A stretch of DNA of 32,814 bases, from IMG/VR virus record IMGVR_UViG_3300047994_000086, positions 1 to 32,814 of that record, one strand, 5' to 3'. How positions within the stretch are numbered: position 1 is the first letter of the stretch; each line of letters begins with the position of its first letter. The position numbers and the translations under genes are program-made. Under the pieces are notes generated by a model that was not told the origin of the DNA, made no database searches, and saw only the letters and a list, made by a program, of their open reading frames with translations. Below, piece by piece: positions 13,642 through 21,152 of the stretch. The DNA is from a virus.

Positions 13642-14900
13642 TAGGTTGTCGGGTTAGTGTTGTTTCCAGAGTTGGGAGTGGAGACAGTATCGTTCTGGTT
13701 AGTGTTCTTGCTAACTTCCTGTATCTGGCTATTAGTGAAGAGTTGGGTGGGTATGACGCTGAGGATACCGTCGTAACCAGAGGCTGTAGACAGCTGGTTG
13801 AATATCCTGATGGGCAGGAGCCTGATCTTCTCGATAGTCTCCTTGGTGAAGTAGAGCCAAGCAGTCTGGAGCTCGTCGGCATTGTTACCCAGACCACCAG
13901 AGACTGACCTGTCACCCACTAGCAACGGTGAAGTTATCCCATGGGCCATGGCGATACGTTGTCCTATTCTCTTCTCGATCTCCAGGTAGTAGCTATCGTT
14001 AGCAAGTGTCAGCGGAGTGATTATTGCTACAGAGTCCTTGTCCCTAGCGTTGGTGATGATCATCCTGCCACCGTTGAAGGAGCCTGTCATCTTTCCCCTC
14101 AGTTCCTCGTACATCTTCTGTTTTTCCTCGTCAGTGAAGTCACCGATGAGCGCCACATGCATGGAAGGAAGGAGACCATTCTCGAGGTTTGCCAGGTGAA
14201 AACGACCCACCGCTATGTCAATCTGGATATCGTTAGCAGCACCTATGTAGTCAGGTAACGGGTAGTATATCCTTCCAGAGGAGGGTTCAGAGCAGTAGAA
14301 TATTTGCGAGAGGTTGTCAGTGAGACCAGCTTTAGCAGCTTCTCTTGCCACGTCAGGATCGTACTTAGTGAAGACTTTCCATGGGTACTCTCTAGTACGG
14401 TTCCAGTCGAACGAGAGGAAGTACTGGTGCACTTCCAAGTCAGCATTGTAGATACCCGAACGTACTCTAGTGAAGTCAACGTGCTGTATGGAGATGACTC
14501 GTTCACCTGCAGCATCCCAGACAGGGTTCAAGCAGAAACCACCAAAAATCACGTAGTCAGAGAGGCACTTGAAGAAGACATCGTTCCACGTCTCACCTGA
14601 CTTGTTAGCCACGTTCAAGAAGTAGTTATCCTCAGTCTTGTCGTAGGTGAGACCGTTAGCGAAGGCTTCCCTTATCTTCTTGTTACAGTAAGTCCTGTGG
14701 AGGGCTGAGCTGTCGTAGAGCATTCTCAAGAAGGTGGGGTACTGGTTATCACCACCAAACATGACAAAGTTGCTGCGCTTGTCAGTGACCTCAGTCATCC
14801 TCGGGAGAGAGATAGTGGCAAAGTTCTCCTGGTGGAGAGGGCCTAGCTTGTCCTTTTTCTCAGGAGTGTCTGACTTAAAACCTATCTTATTTACGGCCAT
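13641..14900 (-). CDS. Portal protein
   Basis: The 419-residue protein has features of HK97-type portals: an N-terminal tail, GDNQYPTFLRMLYDSSALHRTYCNKKIREAFANGL (about 49-84), a wing with aromatic residues, then a long helical stem/crown part with MYEELRGKMTG and IGQRIAMAHGI (about 315-325), and a low-complexity Asn/Thr C-terminus. Portals form the dodecameric ring through which DNA enters the capsid. Here the gene is distal to the capsid and fibre genes, next to the connector, rather than beside the terminase. Assignment is by pattern and neighbourhood. Confidence 0.8.
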   Translation of the reverse strand: MAVNKIGFKSDTPEKKDKLGPLHQENFATISLPRMTEVTDKRSNFVMFGGDNQYPTFLRMLYDSSALHRTYCNKKIREAFANGLTYDKTEDNYFLNVANKSGETWNDVFFKCLSDYVIFGGFCLNPVWDAAGERVISIQHVDFTRVRSGIYNADLEVHQYFLSFDWNRTREYPWKVFTKYDPDVAREAAKAGLTDNLSQIFYCSEPSSGRIYYPLPDYIGAANDIQIDIAVGRFHLANLENGLLPSMHVALIGDFTDEEKQKMYEELRGKMTGSFNGGRMIITNARDKDSVAIITPLTLANDSYYLEIEKRIGQRIAMAHGITSPLLVGDRSVSGGLGNNADELQTAWLYFTKETIEKIRLLPIRIFNQLSTASGYDGILSVIPTQLFTNSQIQEVSKNTNQNDTVSTPNSGNNTNPTT

Positions 14901-15072
14901 GCTTGTTATCTTTTCTGTACTTTACTAGAGAGTGGTACTGGTTGATTATCGTGAGAACTAGCACTATGGATGTCAGAAAACCTATCACGTGGCTAGAGCT
15001 AAACTGGTAAACCCAGGAAAGAGCCATGCTGAGTGACATTAACACGTTGCTAGAAGAGTTATCGTTGTGCAT
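14887..15072 (-). CDS. Small single-pass membrane protein, 61 residues
   Basis: The product begins MHNDNSSSNVLMS and has one long hydrophobic segment (about residues 28-46, HVIGFLTSIVLVLTII) followed by a basic tail (KYRKDNKHGRK). A polar N-terminus, one helix and a charged end fit a class III holin or other small phage membrane protein. It overlaps both neighbours by 14 bases. An internal Met at residue 12 is an alternative start. The membrane segment is clear; lysis function is only a possibility. Confidence 0.6.
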   Translation of the reverse strand: MHNDNSSSNVLMSLSMALSWVYQFSSSHVIGFLTSIVLVLTIINQYHSLVKYRKDNKHGRK

Positions 15073-15337
15073 CTGGTTCAGTAATTTTCATCCAAACAGA
15101 AACAGTCTCAAGTAATTTTTTCCAGGCATCGAGGTTGTTAACTATCGAGTCAGCCATCATTCTCGCGTCCACTCTGGGAGTGGTGAAGATTGACTTAAAC
15201 CCTGCATCGTCATGAAGAAGCATTGAGTAAGCAGTCTCTTTCAGGAGTTTTAACAGGTGTGTAGCGTCTGCCTCGTAAGCAAGTTCAGGAGTATCATAGA
15301 ACTGACCGTTGTCAGATTGGTAAAGTGTCTTTGCCAT
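15059..15337 (-). CDS. Hypothetical protein, 92 residues
   Basis: I choose ATG 15337, which gives MAKTLYQSDNGQF. It follows the previous stop (15361) by 23 bases and has a TATATA element 6 bases upstream, whereas the longer frame from 15412 would overlap the upstream gene. The protein is soluble and helical, rich in Leu, Asp and Ala, with a Trp near the C-terminus (SVWMKI). No known domain is recognised. Position between the adhesin-associated gene and portal suggests a virion or assembly role. Confidence 0.6.
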   Translation of the reverse strand: MAKTLYQSDNGQFYDTPELAYEADATHLLKLLKETAYSMLLHDDAGFKSIFTTPRVDARMMADSIVNNLDAWKKLLETVSVWMKITEPDAQR

Positions 15338-15343
15338 GTAATC

Positions 15344-15350
15344 TATATAT
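15344..15350 (-). promoter_or_regulatory. TATATA element before 92-residue gene
   Basis: The minus strand reads GAATATATAGATTAC, ending at the ATG at 15337. Distance to the start is 6 bases, like those at 4683, 11056 and 19012. Promoter or translation element. Confidence 0.35.
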
Positions 15351-15360
15351 TCATTTCTTG

Positions 15361-15645
15361 TTAGCTGACAATGTTCAGCTCTGCGACCCTGGAAATCTTG
15401 CAGAAGAGCCAACTAGCACCCTCTGTGTTGTACTCTGTCAAGTCATTATCGCTGAAGACTAAGTCTAGAGAGTAAGTGGTGCCAGAGCTTGAGCTGAGGA
15501 AGCAAGTGACTAGCAACTTTCCAGTGGAAGTGTCGACAGAGGAGAGGTTCAATGTATCGTAGAGGGTAGCGTCACCAAGCGCGTAGTTACAAGGTTCTAT
15601 GCTGACCTTGTTGTCCGTTATCGTGAAAGGGTTACAGGGAGTCAT
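15361..15645 (-). CDS. Hypothetical beta-rich protein, 94 residues
   Basis: The protein has three Cys (residues 4, 19, 48) plus a fourth near residue 82, and alternating Ser/Thr/Leu strands typical of an immunoglobulin- or jelly-roll-like small domain. It follows the LamG adhesin by 13 bases and may be an adhesin chaperone or small virion protein. This is inference from position; no family is recognised. There is no signal peptide. Confidence 0.55.
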   Translation of the reverse strand: MTPCNPFTITDNKVSIEPCNYALGDATLYDTLNLSSVDTSTGKLLVTCFLSSSSGTTYSLDLVFSDNDLTEYNTEGASWLFCKISRVAELNIVS

Positions 15646-15658
15646 CTTGTGTCTTTTG

Positions 15659-17224
15659 TTACCTAGCTACTCTGGCTATTGAGGTAGTATCTGTCATGTT
15701 GTTACCCGAGACTGAATCTACCCTAGTAGTGCCAGTAGCTTCTGAAAGGTCGTACCAGCTGACTAAGTTGGTGAGCACTGATCCTGTCATGTAAGAATAG
15801 AGTAGAGGGTCGCCGCTATTGTAGAGGTAGCTGACCTCTGTAGAAGTAATAGCCCTTGTCCAGTACCCTAGAGATGTCATGTTAGCCGCGAATGACTGGT
15901 TGTTACTACCTGCCGTCAGCTGACCTATGACATTGTTGACTGCTGTACCGCTGTAAGTTAAAGAAAGGTTGCTAGTCTCAGGAGTGTTATTATTAATGTA
16001 CAAGTTCATCTTTGGACTAGCACTCGCATCGTAAGTTAGTACAACGTGATACCACGTAAAATTAGAGAGTGTCACAGAAGAGTTGAACGTAGCTGAACCA
16101 GCGTAAAACTTGATCAAGTTATTTGTCGAGTCATCGATACCGACTACCCATCCTGTGCCTGCAGAGCTGTAGTTACTGAAGTAAGTTCTTCCTGCTTGAG
16201 TATACAACAAATAAACCCAGGCTGATACACTAAAGGCAGTAGGGTTACCCGTGAAGTTAGGGGTAGACATGTACTGCACGTATGTACCCGAGATTGGGTT
16301 GAGTTGGGCGGCGTACTGTGTGGTAGTGTAGAAGCTGTTAAAAGTTATTGTGCCAGTTCCAGAAGTCCATTGCACTACTGTGTTGCTACCCACGACAGTG
16401 GCTGTGTAAGTTCCTGTAGCAGTGTAACTAGGGACAGAGGATGTCAAGAAAGAGATGACTACTGTACCTGAACCACCGTTACCACCGTAAGTACCACCAC
16501 CGGAACCAGCAGCTCCAGCTCCACCTCCACCTCCACCAGTGTTAGCAGTAGCGTTAGTACCGTTCACATTTCCAGAACCACCGTTCCCTCCGCCAGTGCC
16601 ACCTGCACCACCTGTAGTTGAGCCACCGCCACCGCCACCACCTGCGTAACTAACAGTAGCTCCAGTTATGTTGTAATTCACGGCAGCCCCACCTGCACCA
16701 CCGATGACTCCACCACCTGAGTAGTTTCCACCAGCGCTGCCTGCACCACCACCACCACCAGCTGAGCCATTTGATCCAGTGTAAGAAGGGCCATCGCCTG
16801 CACCGCCGTAGTTACCCTGACCAGTTGTACCAGTCGTACCGAAAGAGGAACCCATGGTTGTGTAACCAGGGCCACCGGCGCCGTTACCACCGTTGGTAGG
16901 TGCAACACCTGACCAACCCGCAGCTCCAGCTCCACCAACTGCAGTCTGGTCATTAAAAACAGAATTACCTCCGTTCTTTCCAGTACAGTTAGTGTAATCG
17001 TTGAGACCTCCAGTACCGCCAGTACCAACAGAGACTGTGTAAGAAGCACCTACGGTGATCGTGTAAGCTGAGAGGTAGATCAGACCACCGGCGCCACCAC
17101 CTCCACCATTAGCGTAGGTAGAACCTCCACCTCCACCTCCACCACCGCCTGCTAAGACTAGAAGGTTTGCTGAAGCAGTGGTTCCAGCAGTTGTTGGCAT
17201 GTATATGAAACCTGGGAAGAACAT
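15659..17224 (-). CDS. Glycine-rich tail adhesin with C-terminal LamG-like domain
   Basis: The 521-residue protein has a short N-terminus (about 1-22), a long glycine-rich region (about 27-260) with many GGGGGG runs, a Thr/Val linker (about 260-320), and a LamG/concanavalin-like domain (about 325-500; FSVSAWVYLL, WYHVVLTYD, MNLYINN, LGYWTRAITSTEVSYLYN). Glycine-rich regions of this kind form polyglycine-II sandwiches in phage adhesins such as S16 gp38, and LamG domains bind sugars. The protein likely binds cell-surface glycans. It overlies low-complexity DNA. It follows the collagen-like fibre by one base, so the two may form a joint fibre complex. Confidence 0.8.
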   Translation of the reverse strand: MFFPGFIYMPTTAGTTASANLLVLAGGGGGGGGGSTYANGGGGGAGGLIYLSAYTITVGASYTVSVGTGGTGGLNDYTNCTGKNGGNSVFNDQTAVGGAGAAGWSGVAPTNGGNGAGGPGYTTMGSSFGTTGTTGQGNYGGAGDGPSYTGSNGSAGGGGGAGSAGGNYSGGGVIGGAGGAAVNYNITGATVSYAGGGGGGGSTTGGAGGTGGGNGGSGNVNGTNATANTGGGGGGAGAAGSGGGTYGGNGGSGTVVISFLTSSVPSYTATGTYTATVVGSNTVVQWTSGTGTITFNSFYTTTQYAAQLNPISGTYVQYMSTPNFTGNPTAFSVSAWVYLLYTQAGRTYFSNYSSAGTGWVVGIDDSTNNLIKFYAGSATFNSSVTLSNFTWYHVVLTYDASASPKMNLYINNNTPETSNLSLTYSGTAVNNVIGQLTAGSNNQSFAANMTSLGYWTRAITSTEVSYLYNSGDPLLYSYMTGSVLTNLVSWYDLSEATGTTRVDSVSGNNMTDTTSIARVAR

Positions 17225-17225
17225 C

Positions 17226-19004
17226 TTAAGTGGTTATGTTTCCTAAAAGTGACCAGGTATCAGTAAACAACAGTTCTAAAGTTGCACCTGAGTACTGACC
17301 GTTAAGTGACTTGTAACCAGAGACTGAATTTATGGTGACTGCTGTTGTACCAGCCGCGAAGGTGACTTTACCAGTTCCCCACTGTATTACATTAAGCACA
17401 GTTCCTATGGGGAAAGAGACTGAAGCACCAGGTGGTACGACAGCTGTAGTGGTAGCACCAGACTGGAAAGGTACAGTTGCTGAAGCATCTGCTAGAACAA
17501 ACTGGTAAAAAGACGCAGTTACACCTCTTACTGCACCAGAGATTGTACCAGTTGCACCAGTGTTACCCTGGAAACCCATTGGCCCCTGGAAACCAGCACC
17601 CGTGTTACCGATGAACCCTTGGAACCCTTGCGTCCCTGGAGCACCCACTGGACCAGTATTACCCTGGAAACCCTGTGGGCCAGCATTACCCGGGTTACCG
17701 ATGAAACCTTGGAAACCCATTGCACCAGCAGGACCGGCTGGACCTACTAGACCAGGGTTACCCTGGAAGCCCTGGAAACCTATAGCTCCTGTTGCACCAG
17801 TCGTGCCAGGTTGAACATCGTCAAGAGTCGCAAGAGTGTGCAGACCCCCCTTGTTAGGGACGAGAAGAACTGCGTTACCAGTTCCACCCGTGACAGAGGC
17901 TACCAGCGCGATCGATCCACCTGCGGAGAGCCCGTAAGTTATACTTGTCTGTGTTGCACCACCCTGGGAGTTGATGAAACCCACTCCCTGGTTGAACTCA
18001 GTAACTTGAACGAGACCGGGGCCAATTTGAGTGCTTGCTATTGTGGAAGAACCTATCCAAGAGACAAGGTTAGTAGTGGTTGCACCAAGGGTGGTGACTG
18101 ACTGGAGATTTTGTGAAGCTGCAGTTCCACCACTACCTGCAGGGCCCTGGAAGCCCTGCGTACCGCTACCAGTCACACCTGCTACTCCCTGGTTACCCTG
18201 GAAGCCCTGGTTACCTTGAAAGCCTTGGCGGCCTTGAAATCCTTGGAAACCTTGATTACCAGCTGCCCCTGTAGCTCCAGCTGAACCGGCAAGACCTTGC
18301 CATCCCTGGTTGCCTTGCCATCCCTGGAAACCTTGTGTACCAGCAGCTCCAGCAGAACCTGCTAGTCCTTGCCAACCCTGGTAACCTTGGTTACCCTGAG
18401 CACCTGTTGAGCCAGCAGCTCCTGCAGATCCGGCAGCACCCTGGAAGCCCTGGAAACCTTGATTACCAGCTGCCCCTGTAGCTCCAGCTGTGCCTGCGTT
18501 ACCTGCTGAACCCTGGAATCCCTGGTTACCTGCAGGACCCTGTGGGCCAACAGAAGCAGTTCCACCGCCTCCAGGGCCCTGGAAACCTTGCGCGCCTGTA
18601 ATACTTGCTCCAGAGGCTCCGGTGTTACCCTGCAGTCCCTGGTTACCCTGATACCCTTGTGCACCATTGTTACCTGAATTTCCTTGAAAGCCCTGGAAAC
18701 CTTGTCTGCCTTGAAAGCCCTGGTTACCCTGGAAACCTTGTGTACCAGCAGCTCCAGCAGAACCTGCTATTCCTTGCCAACCCTGAGGCCCTTGAGAGCC
18801 GGTTCCACTTGTGAAGGGAACCCCGTTGACTAGCAACGTTCCCAGGACATTTATACCCTCTCCCGGCGCACCCACTTGCAGGGAGCTGCTGACACCGAGA
18901 CCGTCTTGAACAGCAGTCAGACCAGTAAGGCCGGTGAGCCCGCCTATTCCAACTGTTAGCAGCGCAGGGTACGTATTCCTTATCTGATCACCTGTTAAAT
19001 TCAT
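17226..19004 (-). CDS. Collagen-like tail fibre protein
   Basis: The 592-residue protein has an N-terminal attachment part (about 1-65), then Gly-x-y repeats (about 68-300) dominated by GFQ, GNQ, GWQ and GAQ. A non-collagen block (about 300-390, with LQSVTTLGATTTN) follows, more collagen repeats (about 395-490), and a C-terminal cap (about 495-592). Collagen-like repeats form trimeric rods in phage fibres. Aromatic residues at the x or y position are unusually common. The LQSVTT motif is shared with the junction-spanning fibre. Start follows a TATATA element by 7 bases. It lies in the head operon, upstream of the LamG adhesin. Confidence 0.85.
   Translation of the reverse strand: MNLTGDQIRNTYPALLTVGIGGLTGLTGLTAVQDGLGVSSSLQVGAPGEGINVLGTLLVNGVPFTSGTGSQGPQGWQGIAGSAGAAGTQGFQGNQGFQGRQGFQGFQGNSGNNGAQGYQGNQGLQGNTGASGASITGAQGFQGPGGGGTASVGPQGPAGNQGFQGSAGNAGTAGATGAAGNQGFQGFQGAAGSAGAAGSTGAQGNQGYQGWQGLAGSAGAAGTQGFQGWQGNQGWQGLAGSAGATGAAGNQGFQGFQGRQGFQGNQGFQGNQGVAGVTGSGTQGFQGPAGSGGTAASQNLQSVTTLGATTTNLVSWIGSSTIASTQIGPGLVQVTEFNQGVGFINSQGGATQTSITYGLSAGGSIALVASVTGGTGNAVLLVPNKGGLHTLATLDDVQPGTTGATGAIGFQGFQGNPGLVGPAGPAGAMGFQGFIGNPGNAGPQGFQGNTGPVGAPGTQGFQGFIGNTGAGFQGPMGFQGNTGATGTISGAVRGVTASFYQFVLADASATVPFQSGATTTAVVPPGASVSFPIGTVLNVIQWGTGKVTFAAGTTAVTINSVSGYKSLNGQYSGATLELLFTDTWSLLGNITT
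17560..18800. repeat. Short tandem repeats encoding Gly-x-y triplets
   Basis: Nine- and 18-base units (CCCTGGAAA, CCTTGGTTACC and variants on the plus strand) recur through two blocks, about 17560-17815 and 18130-18800. They encode GFQG/GNQG triplets. Such DNA can expand or contract by slippage and may also be misassembled. Confidence 0.8.
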
Positions 19005-19011
19005 CGCAATG

Positions 19012-19018
19012 TATATAT
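19012..19018 (-). promoter_or_regulatory. TATATA element before collagen-like gene
   Basis: The minus strand reads TTAATATATACATTGCG, ending at the ATG at 19004. The core TAATATATACAT is identical to that at 31677-31688. It overlaps the upstream stop codon. Confidence 0.35.
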
Positions 19019-19812
19019 TAATAGCACTCCCATATTCCAGTGTCTAGCTGCCAGATGTCAGGGTCAGTATTCCAGACAGGGCACTCTGCACAATTGATGA
19101 CAGAGGTGTAGACTGAAGATAACATGTTCTCGTTGGAGCTGACGTACTCGTAGAAAACAGCTTCCTGACAGGGGCTGTCGATAGTCATCACTGACTCTAG
19201 CAACAAGTTACCCAAGTTATCAAGCACCTGGTAGTTCCAAGTTCCTGATGGGTACAAGTTAACGTAACCTGCAGTCAAACCTGCACCGTTGTAGACCTCG
19301 AAGGTGACCCACCTCGGGTTGCTGGTGACCACCACTGGCACTACTGAGAGAGTTTGCTGCGTCACCTGGCTAGTGAAGAGTATCTGGTAACTGTCAGCCC
19401 TGGTGTCCAAGCTTAAGTCGAATGTCACCGTCGCTCCTGTCCCCTGACAAGGACCTGAGGTGTAGGCAGAAGTCAACATGTTCTCGTTGGAGCTGACGTA
19501 CTCGTAGAAGGTGACTTCTGGGCAACTGTACTCGATGTTCAGGATATCCTCGTTCAAGAGGTTACCCATGTTGTCAAGCAGCTGGTAGTTCCAAGTTCCT
19601 GCTGGTTCGAGAGTCACGTAACCCAACGAGGCTGAACCAGCTACCAAGTAGACCTGAAAACTGACCCACCGGGGGTTGTCAGAGACCACCACTGGAACCA
19701 CAGAGACTGACTGTTGACTCATCTGGCTCGTGAAGACCATCTGGTAACTTGGGCTCCTGGAGTCCAGGCTGAGGTCAAAGTTACAGGTGGCACCCTGGGC
19801 AAAGTTGAGCAT
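19018..19812 (-). CDS. Virion protein with two tandem copies of a 118-residue domain
   Basis: The 264-residue protein has two copies of one beta-rich domain, each beginning with FDLSLD (about residues 12 and 130) and ending with YEYVSSNENML (about 103 and 221). The DNA copies are 354 bases apart and share a 35-base identical stretch (19121 onward and 19475 onward). A Cys-rich tail (NCAECPVWNTDPD) closes it. It lies between tail-tube-like genes and the collagen-like fibre, so it is probably a fibre connector or decoration protein. The family is not recognised. Confidence 0.65.
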   Translation of the reverse strand: MLNFAQGATCNFDLSLDSRSPSYQMVFTSQMSQQSVSVVPVVVSDNPRWVSFQVYLVAGSASLGYVTLEPAGTWNYQLLDNMGNLLNEDILNIEYSCPEVTFYEYVSSNENMLTSAYTSGPCQGTGATVTFDLSLDTRADSYQILFTSQVTQQTLSVVPVVVTSNPRWVTFEVYNGAGLTAGYVNLYPSGTWNYQVLDNLGNLLLESVMTIDSPCQEAVFYEYVSSNENMLSSVYTSVINCAECPVWNTDPDIWQLDTGIWECY

Positions 19813-19827
19813 TCTAGAAAGAGAATT

Positions 19828-20451
19828 TTAGTAAGCTGTCATCGGGTTGACAAGTTGACCGTAGCAAGCAGTCACTATGTCTGTGCTCAACCACAGTGCC
19901 CTGTTTCTTTCTTGAGAGTACATTGTCACGTTGTAACCGTTGTTGTCACCGGGTTTCTTGCCGCTGGAGTCTGTCTCATCAGTCACTTCCAGACCGTCAA
20001 AGAAACCCAGAGCTCTGTAGTTACCCGAGTAGTCGAGGATGATGACCTTGTTGTAACGCAAGCTGGAGAGTGTCAGCAACTGGCTCTCAAGGAAAGCTGG
20101 TTCAGTGGTGTCAGCGTCTTTCTCATTACCCGCAGCTAGCGTGAAGGTCAGGGTGCAGTCGTAGTAGATTGAGCTGTTCTCGCCCGACCTCACCTGCTTC
20201 TGCTTGTAGTCTCCAGAACCCTTGACAATAGCGTAGTTGTACCAAGTTCCCGTACCTACAATCGACTGAGAACCCAGACCCCCTGGAGAAATAGTGAAGC
20301 CAGGGTTCAAGTAGGTGGGAGGGTTGGTGAAACCACCAAAGCTGGTTATGTTGGGTGGGTTACCCTGGGCATCGTTTCCCAAGACCCAGACTGCCCTGAC
20401 TCCTGACTTTTTCGTGACTGCTGGTAGGCCTATGTTAGACGTTATTCCCAT
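19828..20451 (-). CDS. Tail tube-like protein, paralogue 2
   Basis: The 207-residue protein aligns over its whole length with the neighbour at 20526-21089: KKSGVRAVWVLG, YLNPGF, GTGTWYNYA, RSGENSSIYYDCTL, YRALGFFDGLEV, KPGDNNGYNVTM, ERNRALWLSTDI. The shared Lys-Pro-Gly-Asp-x-x-x-Tyr-x-Val-T loop and early RSGENSS segment resemble Bacteroidota-phage major tail (tube) proteins. Two copies suggest a tube subunit plus a variant at the end or initiator ring. A hairpin separates the two genes. Tail tube identity is inferred; alternative roles such as capsid decoration cannot be excluded. Confidence 0.6.
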   Translation of the reverse strand: MGITSNIGLPAVTKKSGVRAVWVLGNDAQGNPPNITSFGGFTNPPTYLNPGFTISPGGLGSQSIVGTGTWYNYAIVKGSGDYKQKQVRSGENSSIYYDCTLTFTLAAGNEKDADTTEPAFLESQLLTLSSLRYNKVIILDYSGNYRALGFFDGLEVTDETDSSGKKPGDNNGYNVTMYSQERNRALWLSTDIVTACYGQLVNPMTAY

Positions 20452-20471
20452 CTTGAAGTGTTATAATAAGA

Positions 20472-20508
20472 CAGTGGGAGACGGAGACTGTATCCCCATC
20501 TCCCACTG
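20472..20508 (-). terminator. Hairpin between the tube-like paralogues
   Basis: CAGTGGGAGA (20472-20481) pairs with TCTCCCACTG (20499-20508), a 10-bp stem with a 17-base loop. On the minus strand it is followed by TCTTATTATAAC, only weakly T-rich. It may tune the ratio of neighbouring genes or stabilise the mRNA end. Confidence 0.55.
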
Positions 20509-20525
20509 AGTTAATCGTTTTGCTC

Positions 20526-21089
20526 TTAGTAAGCTGTCTGTGGTTGAACAGTGAATGCTGCGCAAACAGTAGCTATGTCGCTCTGCAACCAGTAAGCTGA
20601 GTTATTCTCCTCAGTAGTGAAAGTCACCTTGTAGTTAAGGTTGTCTCCCGGTTTCGTACCGCTTCCGCTAGGAGCAGTCTTAACCTCTGCACCGTTATCA
20701 AGACCAATAGCTCTGTAAGTATTATCATTGTACATGACAATTATTTTCAGGAACCTTGCAGACAGCAAGTTCTGGAGTATGATATCGTTTGCAGCGTTGG
20801 GACCGTAGAACTCTGCAGTCAGGGTGCCCTCGTAGTAGAGCGAGCTGTTCTCGCCAGACCTCATTGGAGCTTCTGAGTAGCTAGAAGTGTTCTTGGGTAG
20901 AGCGAAGTTGTACCACGTACCAGTCCCACCGATAGAGGTCAGACCAGTAGCACCCAGTGATGGGTCAAGGTAGGTAGCAGGAGAGACGTAGGGCCCGTAG
21001 GAACTGACAGTTCCTCCCAGTATCCAGAGCGTCTTCAACCCAGCTTTCTTGGTGATCGGCTGGTTGACTATTCCACTTGATAATGCCAT
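20526..21089 (-). CDS. Tail tube-like protein, paralogue 1
   Basis: The 187-residue protein shares the same blocks as paralogue 2: KKAGLKTLWILGG, ATYLDPSLG, GTGTWYNFALPK, RSGENSSLYYEGTL, YRAIGLDNGAEV, KPGDNLNYKVTF, EENNSAYWLQSDI. The length and beta-rich pattern fit a tail tube subunit of a siphovirus. It is flanked by hairpins at 20472-20508 and 21110-21140, so it may be a discrete high-output mRNA segment like the capsid gene. The leader ACTAGAAACACAAATG lacks a Shine-Dalgarno site. Role by pattern and context. Confidence 0.65.
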   Translation of the reverse strand: MALSSGIVNQPITKKAGLKTLWILGGTVSSYGPYVSPATYLDPSLGATGLTSIGGTGTWYNFALPKNTSSYSEAPMRSGENSSLYYEGTLTAEFYGPNAANDIILQNLLSARFLKIIVMYNDNTYRAIGLDNGAEVKTAPSGSGTKPGDNLNYKVTFTTEENNSAYWLQSDIATVCAAFTVQPQTAY

Positions 21090-21109
21090 TTGTGTTTCTA
21101 GTATTTTAG

Positions 21110-21140
21110 GGGAGAGTCGGTGAACTTTACCGACTCTCCC
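21110..21140 (-). terminator. Strong hairpin after the major capsid gene
   Basis: GGGAGAGTCGG (21110-21120) pairs with CCGACTCTCCC (21130-21140), an 11-bp stem extendable by one pair, with a short loop. It lies 12 bases after the capsid stop. No long T-run follows on the minus strand, so it may be a leaky terminator or mRNA-stabilising hairpin. Confidence 0.6.
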
Positions 21141-21152
21141 GTTTGTTTAAGG

